This document shows positions 7,430 to 15,904 of a stretch of DNA of 64,000 bases, in pieces. The stretch is from Streptomyces cyaneofuscatus (GTDB lineage Bacteria > Actinomycetota > Actinomycetes > Streptomycetales > Streptomycetaceae): contig NZ_JOEM01000015.1 in the NCBI RefSeq assembly GCF_000718135.1, forward strand, positions 62,001 to 126,000. The letters are read 5' to 3'. Made by a program: the position numbers and the translations under genes. The notes below the pieces were generated by a model, which was not told the DNA's origin, searched no databases, and saw only the letters and a list, made by a program, of their open reading frames with translations. Positions within the stretch are counted from its first letter, which is position 1. Each line of letters starts with the position of its first letter.

Positions 7430-9970
7430 TCAGCCGCCCAGCTCCACCAGCAGCGGCGGCGCGTGCTCACCCTCCACCGTGGTCAGCCGGATCACCGCGT
7501 GCCCGGCCGGGACCGCGTACGCCAGCTCCGAGGCCGACCAGCGCTCCCGCTCCACCTGCCGTACGGTCACCGCGTCCGTGGTCACCGCCTTGCCGGTCAC
7601 CAGCTTCCGCAGCGCGTGCAGGGCGCGGGTGAACGGCTGGTCGGCGAAGACCGTGTGCTGCGCGACCTCGCGGGTCTCCACCCACTCCTTGCCCCAGGCC
7701 TCGGCGAAGCGCTTGCCGTCCCACGTGGTGATGCCGGAGAAGGCGGCCGTGCAGCCGACCGCGCCGAGCAGCGGGGTGTGCAGGGCTTCGGGCACGTCGT
7801 CGACGGTACGGAGGGTGAGGACGGCCCCCGCGTTGACCGAGCGCAGCCGGCGGATGCCGCGTACGGTCTCGGCGGTCACCGCGTGGGTCGCGTCGTCCAG
7901 GACCAGGCCGACGAAGAGCGTGGTGTCGGTGCGGGCGGCGGTGATCGCGGTGAACTGGGCCAGCAGGAGCCGGGTGAGGAGGCGGGATGCCTCGGCGTGG
8001 CCGCGTTCCGGCAGGTCGACGCGGACCCGCAGCGGGTACTGGCCGAGCGAGCGCAGCGCGAAGGGGCGGGCGTCCGGGCCGGTGGCGAAGAACCCGGCGA
8101 ACGCGGGCCGGTCCAGCAGCGCGACCCGGTCCGCGAGGGCCGGTGCGGGGTCGCCGGGGCCGCCCGCCTGCCGGGTCCTGGCCTCCAGCTCGCGGAGCAT
8201 CGCCTGATGTCCGGCGGTTTCGAGGGCGGCGCGCAGGGCGGTGAGCGCGGCCGGGGTCCCGTCGAGGAGTTCGCGCAGTTCCGGTACGGAGGGGAAGTGG
8301 CCGTGGGCCGTCCGGTACGGGCCCAGCAGTTGGGCGAGGACGGTGGCGGCGCGGCGGCTGTCCAGGCTGCCGACATCGCCGACGAGCCCCTCCGCCAGGA
8401 CGGCGGCGGCCTCGTCGGGGTCGGTGGTGCCGCCGTACAGGTCGAGGTCGTGGGCGGAGGCGGGGTTGCCGACGCGTACGACGACGTCGAAGGCCTCGTC
8501 CGGGCCGACGGGCGCGCCCGCGCCGCCGACGGCGAGGACGGCCGCCTGGCCGGCCAGGGCGCGCAGCCCGAGGGCCTCCACCACGGGGCGCACCAGCCGG
8601 GCGGACTTCCCGGAGCCGGGCGGGCCGACGGCCAGCAGCGAGGTGCCGAGCAGGGTGGGGTCCAGGGCGATACCGGTGGACCGGCGGGCGTAGGGGTTGT
8701 GCGGGTCGTCCGCGCAGCGGCCGATGCGCACCTGGCCGGTGAGCACGTCGTGGCGGGCGGTGCGGCGGGGCAGGTCGCGGTCCCCGGAGGGGTGCAGGGC
8801 GGCCGCTCCCCCGGTGCGCAGGACGGCCTCCGCGAGGGGGGCGAGGCGGTCGGGGCTGCGGGTGGCCTGGGTCCAGGCGTGGCGGAGGCGGGCCACGTCC
8901 ACGTCGTTCATCCGGCCGGTGCGGACCTCGGCGGTGAGGGTGTCCGCCGCGTCGGTCCAGCCGGCCGCGCGCAGCTCGGGCCACTGGTCGGCGGAGGTCA
9001 CGGTGGAGGATGCCGAAGCGGTGTCGGCCGGGGCCGGGGTTACGGCGCCCTTGCGGGCGGCGAGCAGGTCGCGCCAGCGGCCCAGGAGGGCGAAGGGGTA
9101 CAGGACGGCGGCGGCGATCAGCGCGTAGATGACGTTGACGACGGTCTGGCTCTGGTAGATCTCGCCGCCCGCGACGGCGGCGACCAGGACCAGGACCGGG
9201 CGGACGACGGGCAGGGTCTCCTTCCAGACCAGGAGCTGGGTGAGCCCCGCCGCGACGGCCGCCGCGAGGGCGAGGAAGGGCTGCCCGCGGCTCACGACAT
9301 GGCGGCGGAAGAGCTCGGAGAAGTTACCGATCCGGCCGCAGCCGTAGGCGAGCAGCCCGAAGAGGAGGGCCTCGTACACGGTGAGGGCGTCGGAGCCCTC
9401 GATGGTGCGGGGGCCGCCGGAGGTGCCCGGGTTCCACCACTCGCCCGGGGTGAAGAGCTTGAGGGGGACGAGGCGGTACGGGAGGTAGCCGTTGCGCCAG
9501 AGCGACCAGAGGAGGAGGGCGGAGAGGAGGGTGATGACGGCGCCCACGAGGAGGGAGCGGTCGGAGACCTCCTCACCCTGCTCGGCCGGACGCGGTGTGA
9601 ACCCGAACCGCCAGACGCCGGGGGCCTGCGGGGGGCGGGGCGTACGGAGCCAGGCGTCCAGAGCCGGGGCCCCGGCGGAGGGCTGCTCGACGGGGGGCGG
9701 CGGGGAGGCGGGGCGGGCGGGGGGCGGCCCGGGCGGAGGCGGCGGGGAGGTCCACGCGGAGGGCTGCACGCCCCAGGGCGCCCCCGGGGTCGCGGGCGGC
9801 TCCCCCGGCGCAGGGCGCGGGCCCCCCGGTTCACCGGCCGGAGGCCGCCCGGGCGCGGGCTGCCCTGGCCAAGGCTGCCGCGGCGGCCCCGACGGCGGTG
9901 GTGGCACGGCCGGGCCGGGCACCCTGTCCGCACTCGTGCCCCGTACGCCGCGCGTGCCCTCGTCCTCCAT
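7430..9970 (-). CDS. proline-rich membrane-anchored P-loop ATPase, function unknown
   Basis: An 846-residue protein with an unusual layout. Residues about 15-120 are Pro/Gly-rich and probably disordered. About five hydrophobic segments follow at roughly 138-157, 196-211, 231-248, 256-268 and 277-296. A cytoplasmic ATPase domain begins near 430, with Walker A GPPGSGKS at 449-456 and a Walker-B-like strand ending LVLDDAT. The layout recalls VirD4/TraD-type coupling ATPases or FtsK/TraB relatives, but no conjugation genes are nearby. I start at the ATG at 9970, with AAGGGGG upstream; upstream codons are not protein-like. It is divergent from gabT, sharing a 270-bp regulatory region. The family seems chromosomal and conserved in Streptomyces from memory; its job is unknown to me. 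Confidence 0.8.
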   Translation of the reverse strand: MEDEGTRGVRGTSADRVPGPAVPPPPSGPPRQPWPGQPAPGRPPAGEPGGPRPAPGEPPATPGAPWGVQPSAWTSPPPPPGPPPARPASPPPPVEQPSAGAPALDAWLRTPRPPQAPGVWRFGFTPRPAEQGEEVSDRSLLVGAVITLLSALLLWSLWRNGYLPYRLVPLKLFTPGEWWNPGTSGGPRTIEGSDALTVYEALLFGLLAYGCGRIGNFSELFRRHVVSRGQPFLALAAAVAAGLTQLLVWKETLPVVRPVLVLVAAVAGGEIYQSQTVVNVIYALIAAAVLYPFALLGRWRDLLAARKGAVTPAPADTASASSTVTSADQWPELRAAGWTDAADTLTAEVRTGRMNDVDVARLRHAWTQATRSPDRLAPLAEAVLRTGGAAALHPSGDRDLPRRTARHDVLTGQVRIGRCADDPHNPYARRSTGIALDPTLLGTSLLAVGPPGSGKSARLVRPVVEALGLRALAGQAAVLAVGGAGAPVGPDEAFDVVVRVGNPASAHDLDLYGGTTDPDEAAAVLAEGLVGDVGSLDSRRAATVLAQLLGPYRTAHGHFPSVPELRELLDGTPAALTALRAALETAGHQAMLRELEARTRQAGGPGDPAPALADRVALLDRPAFAGFFATGPDARPFALRSLGQYPLRVRVDLPERGHAEASRLLTRLLLAQFTAITAARTDTTLFVGLVLDDATHAVTAETVRGIRRLRSVNAGAVLTLRTVDDVPEALHTPLLGAVGCTAAFSGITTWDGKRFAEAWGKEWVETREVAQHTVFADQPFTRALHALRKLVTGKAVTTDAVTVRQVERERWSASELAYAVPAGHAVIRLTTVEGEHAPPLLVELGG

Positions 9971-10124
9971 GAACCACTGCCCCCTTGAACTGCCGGGTCC
10001 ATCCGCTGCCCCGGTCAATCTAGTGCGCGCACACGGGGAGTTCAGCAACCCGCCCGAACAGTGACCGCCCCGGACCGGCCCGTGCCCGCATCGCACCAGG
10101 TCGGAAGGGACGTACACCGCCTTC

Positions 10125-10139
10125 TGTCCGCGACGGACA
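10125..10139. promoter_or_regulatory. TGTCCG-CGA-CGGACA palindrome between the ATPase gene and gabT
   Basis: A perfect 6+6 inverted repeat with a 3-bp spacer, 102 bp before the gabT start and 155 bp before the ATPase start. The divergent intergenic region makes it a reasonable operator for a local regulator such as PucR. It is inferred from symmetry and position only. Confidence 0.4.
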
Positions 10140-10240
10140 ACGACACGCGCCCATCACTCCCGATCGGAGCATGCCCGGGTGGGGCGCCGGCCCCTAGCCT
10201 GCGATGAGAAGCGCGTCCGAAACACCCCCAGGAGCCCCTC

Positions 10241-11581
10241 ATGACCGCAATCCCGCAGGAGCGCCGCCTCGTCACTGCCATCCCCGGCCCGAAGTCGGTC
10301 GAGCTGCAGGCTCGCCGTGTCGCCGCCGTCGCCGCAGGTGTGGGCTCCACCCTGCCGGTCTTCACCGCCCGCGCGGGCGGTGGGATCATCGAGGACGTGG
10401 ACGGCAACCGGCTGATCGACTTCGGCTCCGGTATCGCCGTGACCTCGGTCGGCGCCTCCGCCGAGGCCGTCGTACGCCGCGCCTCCGCGCAGCTCGCGAA
10501 CTTCACCCACACCTGTTTCATGGTCACGCCGTACGAGGGGTACGTCGAGGTCTGCGAGCAGCTCGCCGAGCTGACGCCGGGCGACCACGCGAAGAAGTCC
10601 GCGCTGTTCAACTCGGGCGCCGAGGCCGTCGAGAACGCGGTGAAGATCGCCCGCGCCTACACCAAGCGCACCGCCGTCGTCGTCTTCGACCACGGCTACC
10701 ACGGCCGGACCAACCTCACCATGGGCATGACGGCGAAGAACATGCCGTACAAGCAGGGCTTCGGTCCGTTCGCGCCCGAGGTCTACCGCGTCCCGGTCGC
10801 CTACGGCTACCGCTGGCCGACCGGTGCCGAGAACGCCGGTGCCGAGGCCTCGGCCCAGGCCATCGACGCGATCGCCAAGCAGATCGGTGCGGAGAACGTC
10901 GCCGCGATCATCATCGAGCCGGTGCTCGGCGAGGGCGGCTTCATCGAGCCGGCCAAGGGCTTCCTCCCGGCGATCGCGCAGTTCGCCAAGGACAACGGCA
11001 TCGTCTTCGTCGCGGACGAGATCCAGTCCGGCTTCTGCCGCACCGGCCAGTGGTTCGCCTGCGAGGACGAGGGCATCGTCCCGGACCTGATCACCACCGC
11101 CAAGGGCATCGCGGGCGGTCTGCCGCTCTCCGCCGTGACCGGCCGCGCCGAGATCATGGACGCCGCGCACGCCGGCGGTCTGGGCGGTACGTACGGCGGG
11201 AACCCGGTCGCCTGCGCGGGTGCGCTCGGCGCCATCGAGACGATGCGCGAGCTGGACCTCAACGGGAAGGCCAAGCGGATCGAGGAGGTCATGAAGGACC
11301 GCCTCGCGCAGATGCAGGCCAAGCTCCCCAACGGCGACATCATCGGCGACATCCGCGGCCGCGGCGCCATGATCGCCATCGAGCTGGTGAAGTCCGGCAC
11401 GAAGGACCCGAACCCGGAGGCGGCCGGCGCGCTCGCCAAGGCCTGCCACGCCGAGGGCGTCATGGTCCTGACCTGCGGCACCTACGGCAACGTGCTGCGC
11501 TTCCTGCCGCCGCTGGTGATCGGTGAGGACCTGCTGAACGAGGGCCTCGACGTCATCGAGCAGGCATTCGGCACGCTCTGA
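10241..11581 (+). CDS. gabT: 4-aminobutyrate (GABA) aminotransferase
   Basis: A 446-residue class III PLP-dependent aminotransferase. It moves the amino group of GABA to 2-oxoglutarate, giving succinic semialdehyde and glutamate. PLP-binding Asp259 sits in FVADEIQSG and the Schiff-base Lys288 in LITTAKGIAGG. FNSGAEAVENAVKIAR and the HGYHGRT loop are typical GabT signatures. Start ATG at 10241, with AGGAG 7 nt upstream. The gene is monocistronic, closed by a 12-bp hairpin at 11621-11653, and divergent from the membrane ATPase. It fits as the GABA-degrading step downstream of the polyamine-catabolic genes at 16.5-33.5 kb. No succinic-semialdehyde dehydrogenase is adjacent; one of the aldehyde dehydrogenases in the window may serve. 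Confidence 0.95.
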   Translation: MTAIPQERRLVTAIPGPKSVELQARRVAAVAAGVGSTLPVFTARAGGGIIEDVDGNRLIDFGSGIAVTSVGASAEAVVRRASAQLANFTHTCFMVTPYEGYVEVCEQLAELTPGDHAKKSALFNSGAEAVENAVKIARAYTKRTAVVVFDHGYHGRTNLTMGMTAKNMPYKQGFGPFAPEVYRVPVAYGYRWPTGAENAGAEASAQAIDAIAKQIGAENVAAIIIEPVLGEGGFIEPAKGFLPAIAQFAKDNGIVFVADEIQSGFCRTGQWFACEDEGIVPDLITTAKGIAGGLPLSAVTGRAEIMDAAHAGGLGGTYGGNPVACAGALGAIETMRELDLNGKAKRIEEVMKDRLAQMQAKLPNGDIIGDIRGRGAMIAIELVKSGTKDPNPEAAGALAKACHAEGVMVLTCGTYGNVLRFLPPLVIGEDLLNEGLDVIEQAFGTL

Positions 11582-11590
11582 CCCGTCGAG

Positions 11591-11611
11591 GATCCTTCGA
11601 TGATCCTTCGA
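11591..11611. repeat. GATCCTTCGA direct repeat just after gabT
   Basis: Two perfect copies of the 10-bp GATCCTTCGA (11591-11600 and 11602-11611) with an 11-bp period, beginning 9 bp after the gabT stop codon. Confidence 0.9.
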
Positions 11612-11620
11612 ACTCGGGAA

Positions 11621-11653
11621 CGTACGGCGGCGGTTCCTCGACGCCGCCGTACG
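11621..11653 (+). terminator. terminator of gabT
   Basis: CGTACGGCGGCG (11621-11632) and CGCCGCCGTACG (11642-11653) form a perfect 12-bp stem with a 9-nt loop, 40 bp after the gabT stop. There is no T-run. Confidence 0.8.
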
Positions 11654-11751
11654 GCATCCGGGTGAGGGCCTGTGAAGAAGGTGTGCGGGGGCGATGGCGG
11701 GTGGCGGCTGCGGCTGTCGGCCGCCCCTTCGCTGCCGTACGGTTTCTGCAG

Positions 11752-12594
11752 ATGAGAGAAACACATCGCCCACGGGAAACCGCGGGTGATTCCGGGTCGG
11801 GGCTTCCCCAGCACCGTCCCGGGCGTGCCTTCGTGCACGACTCCGGAGCCTCTGGCTCCGGTACTCCTCACCGATCGGACGGCCGCCCGCCCCACACCCC
11901 CCGGGGCGCGCGGCGACCCGATCCCGCCGGCCATCCCGGAACAACCCCCCCTGTTCCCGGGTGGCCGGCCTCTCTCTTTCTCCCCGTCTCTCTTTTTCTC
12001 GGCATCCTGCTCGCGCTGTTCGCGCTGATCACCTGGCAGGTCGCGGCCGACGGACCGCTGCTCCGGCTGGACGAGCGCGTCGGTGAGAGCCTCTTCCTGC
12101 GCGGCCCTTCCGCCCTGACCCAGCTCTTCTCCGATCTCGGCGGGGTGCCGGTGGCGCTCCCGGTGCTCGTCTGCGCGATCGCGTACGCGCTGTGGCGCGG
12201 GGCCAGGCGGCTGCCGGTGTACGCGGCCCTCACCATGGCGGCCGTACCCGCGCTGGTGATCCCGCTGAAGGTGGCCACCGCCCGGCAGGGTCCGCTGACC
12301 GAGGCCGTCAACTACTACCCGTCGGGCCATACGGCGACTGCGGCGGTGGCGTACGGGGCTTCGGCGCTGCTCCTCCTCACCGTCGCCCGGCCGGCGTGGC
12401 TGCGGGCGTGGGTCCCGCCCGCCGTCGCTGTGCTGCTGACGGCGGCGACGGGCGTCGGTCTGGTGCTGCACGGCTACCACTGGCCGCTGGACGTGCTGGC
12501 GAGCTGGTGCCTGGGGCCGGTGCTGCTGGCGCCGCTGTGGTGGGTCAGCCGCGGGGCCCGGCTGCGGTCAGGAGAGCCGCGAGCCACTCGGTGA
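11752..12594 (+). CDS. PAP2-family membrane phosphatase
   Basis: A 280-residue membrane protein of the PAP2 / phosphatidic acid phosphatase type 2 superfamily. It carries the three active-site motifs: Lys173...Arg178 (KxxxxR), PSGH at 190-193 and HWPLD with His243 and Asp247. Such enzymes remove phosphate from lipid phosphates such as phosphatidate, undecaprenyl diphosphate or phosphatidylglycerol phosphate. About 70 polar, Pro/Gly-rich residues precede the first membrane segment (around 74-95). The start is uncertain: ATG 11752 lacks a clear ribosome-binding site, and a start nearer the first helix is possible. Its 3' end overlaps the convergent lipase gene by 50 bp. Confidence 0.82.
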   Translation: MRETHRPRETAGDSGSGLPQHRPGRAFVHDSGASGSGTPHRSDGRPPHTPRGARRPDPAGHPGTTPPVPGWPASLFLPVSLFLGILLALFALITWQVAADGPLLRLDERVGESLFLRGPSALTQLFSDLGGVPVALPVLVCAIAYALWRGARRLPVYAALTMAAVPALVIPLKVATARQGPLTEAVNYYPSGHTATAAVAYGASALLLLTVARPAWLRAWVPPAVAVLLTAATGVGLVLHGYHWPLDVLASWCLGPVLLAPLWWVSRGARLRSGEPRATR

Positions 12595-13777
12595 GCTCCG
12601 GGGTGTCGTGGCCGATCGTCGCGAAGTGGATGCCGAGCGGCTCGTCGGCGGGGACGGTGCCGGGCTCGTAACGCCGGTAGTGGATGTTCCCGCGTTCGCT
12701 GTTCGTCACGGTGAGTTCCTCGACCAGTGCGTCGGTGCCCAGGAGCGGTGCGGGGTCGGCGCGGACGCGCTCGTCGTCGGCGGCCTGGGTGATGCGGACC
12801 GGGACGGTGAGGGGGAGGTCCGGGTTCATCGCCTCCAGTTGGCGGTCGAACTTCTGCTGCTCGGGGTTGGGCGTGGCCGGATAGCCGGGGCGGAACTGCT
12901 CGGTGCCCTTGATACCGCCCCAGGAGTCGGGGCGGCTCAGCCCGGCGCGGGAGCGGTCCCGTACATGGGGCCAGAGCTCCTGGAACGCCCGGGGCGAGAG
13001 GACCTGTTCCGGGTCGATCGTGGGGTCGCCGCCGAGGGCGCCGGCGAGGAGGAGCGGGGTGAACGCGAAGCCGGAGTTCACCTGGTCGAGGGTGGCTCCG
13101 CCCCGGACCAGGCCGAGGAGGTGGTTGGCGGGGGCGATCGCGGCGACGCCGGTCAGCCCTTCGACCCGCCCGGGGGCGTGGTGGGCCGCGAACAGGGCCG
13201 CCTGGCCGCCCTGCGAGTGCCCCACGATCGCGAACCGCTCCCCGATCTCCCCGGGGAACAGCCTGCGGGCGGCCGTCACGATGTCGAGTACGCCCATGGC
13301 CTCGGAACGGCCGCAGAGGTACGGGTGCAGCCGCTGTGGCGTACCCGTGCCGAGCGCCTCGTAGTCCGTCATCGCCACGGCCCAGCCCTGGTCCAGGAAG
13401 TGGCCCAGGAGCGTGAGCGGATAGGCGTTCATGGGCGAGGCCCCGGTGTCGCCCCGGTCCCGTGAGGGCGCGCAGCGGTCGGCCACGCCCACCGTGCCGT
13501 GGGCCCAGCTGATCAGCGGGTGGCCGCCCGCGGGGACGGGGTGGGCGGTGCGGTCCGGCAGGGCGATGATGCCGGAGGTGGCGACCGGGCTGCCGTCGGC
13601 GCCCTCCGACCGGTGCAGGACCAGCGAGTTCTCCCCGCCGGGTACGGCGGCGGCCGGGTTGTCCAGGGGGCGGGCGTGGATCGGGTCGCCGGGTACGCCG
13701 TCGGGGAGCGGTATCGGCGGGGTGTAGAACGCGTCCCCGGCCGGGGCGTCCGTCGCGAGGGATGTACTGGTGGCCAC
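12545..13777 (-). CDS. lipase / alpha-beta hydrolase, secretory lipase family
   Basis: A 410-residue alpha/beta hydrolase. Nucleophile Ser188 sits in the elbow GHSQGG, with an oxyanion region around SWAHGTVG. A likely acid lies in the ITQAADDERV segment and a likely catalytic His in GIHFATIGHD. The layout, including a Cys pair (RCAPS... YLCGRS) that may form a disulphide in a lid, matches secretory lipases of the LIP family and actinobacterial lipases acting on triacylglycerol or esters. No signal peptide is visible at the GTG start at 13777, although relatives are often secreted, so it may be cytoplasmic or start differently. The last 50 bp overlap the end of the PAP2 gene on the other strand. 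Confidence 0.82.
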   Translation of the reverse strand: MATSTSLATDAPAGDAFYTPPIPLPDGVPGDPIHARPLDNPAAAVPGGENSLVLHRSEGADGSPVATSGIIALPDRTAHPVPAGGHPLISWAHGTVGVADRCAPSRDRGDTGASPMNAYPLTLLGHFLDQGWAVAMTDYEALGTGTPQRLHPYLCGRSEAMGVLDIVTAARRLFPGEIGERFAIVGHSQGGQAALFAAHHAPGRVEGLTGVAAIAPANHLLGLVRGGATLDQVNSGFAFTPLLLAGALGGDPTIDPEQVLSPRAFQELWPHVRDRSRAGLSRPDSWGGIKGTEQFRPGYPATPNPEQQKFDRQLEAMNPDLPLTVPVRITQAADDERVRADPAPLLGTDALVEELTVTNSERGNIHYRRYEPGTVPADEPLGIHFATIGHDTPELTEWLAALLTAAGPRG

Positions 13778-13859
13778 ACGCTGTCCCTTCTCGGACGCCG
13801 CGGGCTGCCGTGCCCCTCCGCGTGGTCGGACCTCGCGATCACCTTAGGACGGCATGGAT

Positions 13860-13902
13860 GATGCCCGTCGCCGCGATCCTCTTCACCCCGGCGACGGGCA
13901 TC
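13860..13902 (-). terminator. terminator of the chitinase gene
   Basis: GATGCCCGTCGCC (13860-13872) and GGCGACGGGCATC (13890-13902) make a perfect 13-bp stem with a 17-nt loop, 28 bp beyond the chitinase stop. Confidence 0.8.
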
Positions 13903-13929
13903 GGTCTGGTGGGCTGCCTCAGGGGTACC

Positions 13930-15756
13930 TCAGCGGCCGAAGTAGGAGTTGAAGTTCCTGCTGAACTCCCAGTTGTTGAACCGGTCCCAGTTGATCGACC
14001 AGGTCATCAGGCCACGGAGATCGGTCCAGGTCCCGTGGGTCTGGTAGGAGCCGCAGTCGGTCTTCTTGATCAGGCAGTTGAGCGCCTTGTTGACCTCGGC
14101 CGGTGAGGTGTGGCCGTTGCCCGCCTGGGTGGAGGCCGGGAGGCCGATGGCGACCTGGTCGGGGCGCAGGCCCGGGAAGACGCGGCTGGTGTTGCCCGCG
14201 ACCGGGAAGCCGGCGAGCAGCATGTCGGTCATCGCGATGTGGAAGTCCGCGCCGCCCATCGAGTGGTACTGGTTGTCCAGACCCATGATCGGGCCCGAGT
14301 TGTAGTCCTGGACGTGGAGCAGGGTCAGGTCGTCGCGCAGGGCGTGGATGACCGGCAGGTAGGCGCCGGCGCGCGGGTCCTGGCCGCCCCAGGGGCCGGA
14401 GCCGTAGAACTGGTAGCCGAGCTGGACGAAGAAGGTCTCGGGCGCCATCGTCAGGACGAAGCCGGAGCCGTACTTCGCCTTGAGGGTCTTCACCGCGGAG
14501 ATCAGGTTGACGATGACCGGTGAGGTCGGGGCGCGGAAGTCGGTGTCCCCGGTGTTCAGCGAGAGGGAGTGGCCCTCGAAGTCGATGTCCAGGCCGTCCA
14601 GGCCGTAGGTGTCGATGATCTTCGAGACCGAGGTGACGAAGGCGTCCCGGGCGGCGGTGGAGGCGAGCTGCACCTGGCCGTTCTGGCCGCCGATGGAGAT
14701 CAGGACCTTCTTGCCCGCGGCCTGCTTGGCCTTGATGGCGGCCTTGAACTCCGCCTCGGACTCGACGTTCGGGCACTCGGCGACCGGGCAGAGCGAGAAG
14801 CGGATGTCGCCGGAGGTGACGGAGGTGGGCTCACCGAAGGCGAGGTTGATGACGTCCCAGGAGTCGGGCACGTCCGCCATGCGGGTGTAGCCGGAGCCGT
14901 TGGCGAAGCTGGAGTGGAGGTAGCCGACGAGCGCCCGGGCGGGGAGCTTGGTGTCGCCGCCACCGCCGCCGCCCGCCGTGGTGGTCGCGGTGACGGCGGC
15001 CGACTTCGCGGACTCGCCGGCCGCGTTGGTGGCGGTGACCTGGAAGCTGTACGCGGTGGAGGCGGTCAGCCCGGTCACGGTGGCGGAGGGGCCGGTGGCC
15101 GAGGCCACCTTCGTACCGCCTCGGTAGACGTTGTAGCCGGTGGCGCCGGAGACTTCGTTCCAGGAGAGCGCGACCGAGGAGGAGGTGATCGCGGTGGTGC
15201 GCAGGCCCGCGGGGACTGCGGGGACGACCACCGGGTCGCCGCCGGGGCCGACGAGGGTGAGGTCGTCGACGTAGTGGGCCGGGGTGCCGTACCAGCCGTG
15301 GGTGTAGACGCTCACGGAGGTGGTGGAGGGGCCGGTGGTGAAGCTGGTGGTGAGCTGCTTCCAGGCGCCGGTGGACTGGGTCCAGGTGGAGACGTCGGTG
15401 GTGCCGGTGCCCGTGGCGCCGAGGTAGACGGGGCTGCCCTGCACCCAGGCGCTCAGCGTGTAGCGGGAGTTGGGCTTGACCGTGACGGCCTGGGAGCACT
15501 TGGCGTTGTCGTTGCCCGCCGGGGTCCCCTTCAGCGCCTTCGTACCGCCGTGCACCGGGGTGGAGACGACCGAGCCGCTGCCGGCGGTGCAGCTCCAGCC
15601 GTCGAGCCCTGCCTCGAAGGTGCCGTTGCGCGCCACGTCCACATCCGCCGCGCTCGCCGCCGGTGCCGTGGCGACCAGGGCACCGGCAGCGAGCACTGCG
15701 GCCGTACAGGTGGCCAGAAGTCCGGAAAATCTGACGGTTGGTCCGGTGCGTTCCAC
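13930..15756 (-). CDS. secreted GH18 chitinase with carbohydrate-binding and FnIII domains
   Basis: A 608-residue exported chitinase. I choose GTG 15756, preceded by GGAGG 5 nt upstream; upstream codons are not protein-like. A Sec signal peptide ends near residue 36 (ATAPAASA-A). A carbohydrate-binding module follows (about 38-170, NGTFEAGLDGWSC with Trp/Tyr-rich strands). Next come a fibronectin type III domain (about 180-262, ending in a poly-Gly linker) and the GH18 barrel (about 275-608) with DGLDIDFE at 387-394, where Glu394 is the acid catalyst. It hydrolyses chitin to chitobiose-type products. A DasR-type operator sits within its promoter, so control by GlcNAc-6-phosphate or GlcN-6-phosphate through DasR is likely. 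Confidence 0.95.
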   Translation of the reverse strand: MERTGPTVRFSGLLATCTAAVLAAGALVATAPAASAADVDVARNGTFEAGLDGWSCTAGSGSVVSTPVHGGTKALKGTPAGNDNAKCSQAVTVKPNSRYTLSAWVQGSPVYLGATGTGTTDVSTWTQSTGAWKQLTTSFTTGPSTTSVSVYTHGWYGTPAHYVDDLTLVGPGGDPVVVPAVPAGLRTTAITSSSVALSWNEVSGATGYNVYRGGTKVASATGPSATVTGLTASTAYSFQVTATNAAGESAKSAAVTATTTAGGGGGGDTKLPARALVGYLHSSFANGSGYTRMADVPDSWDVINLAFGEPTSVTSGDIRFSLCPVAECPNVESEAEFKAAIKAKQAAGKKVLISIGGQNGQVQLASTAARDAFVTSVSKIIDTYGLDGLDIDFEGHSLSLNTGDTDFRAPTSPVIVNLISAVKTLKAKYGSGFVLTMAPETFFVQLGYQFYGSGPWGGQDPRAGAYLPVIHALRDDLTLLHVQDYNSGPIMGLDNQYHSMGGADFHIAMTDMLLAGFPVAGNTSRVFPGLRPDQVAIGLPASTQAGNGHTSPAEVNKALNCLIKKTDCGSYQTHGTWTDLRGLMTWSINWDRFNNWEFSRNFNSYFGR

Positions 15757-15798
15757 AACAGCCTCCGTGCAGGGGGGAATTGGGTGTGGCGTGCGCAC

Positions 15799-15827
15799 AA
15801 CATGGTCCAGACCAATGAGGTTGTCAA
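15799..15827 (-). promoter_or_regulatory. chitinase promoter (-35 TTGACA, -10 CATGTT)
   Basis: Reading leftwards, TTGACA (15822-15827) is separated by exactly 17 bp from CATGTT (15799-15804). This lies about 45 bp upstream of the GTG start. The -35 is a perfect vegetative consensus, but the -10 is poor. The spacer is largely filled by a DasR-like palindrome, as is common in chitinase promoters of Streptomyces. Confidence 0.6.
15801..15816. promoter_or_regulatory. DasR-responsive element (dre-like operator)
   Basis: CATGGTCCAGACCAAT contains TGGTC-CA-GACCA, a perfect 5+5 palindrome that matches the core of the known dre consensus ACTGGTCTAGACCACT. It overlaps the promoter spacer of the chitinase gene, so DasR (GntR family) would block RNA polymerase until aminosugar phosphates release it. 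Confidence 0.8.
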
Positions 15828-15904
15828 GACCTCTGGCAGTGGGGCCACCCCCTGCATGGCCTCTGACCGGGGGCCATCCTCCTTCGCGGCCCCCGGGCTG
15901 CGGG

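Noticed and set aside
7028..9988. 986-codon plus-strand ORF across the PucR and ATPase genes
   Set aside because: Spans two genes and their intergenic region in antisense; product is Gly/Ala/Arg-rich without domains.
10154..11944. Long minus-strand ORF across gabT
   Set aside because: Shadow of gabT with low-complexity Asp/Arg/Gly-rich product.
13860..13918. Plus-strand frame resembling a piece of the PAP2 gene (ATGIGLV-like sequence)
   Set aside because: The DNA is fully explained by the two arms of the chitinase terminator hairpin; the match is short and built from common GC-rich codons.
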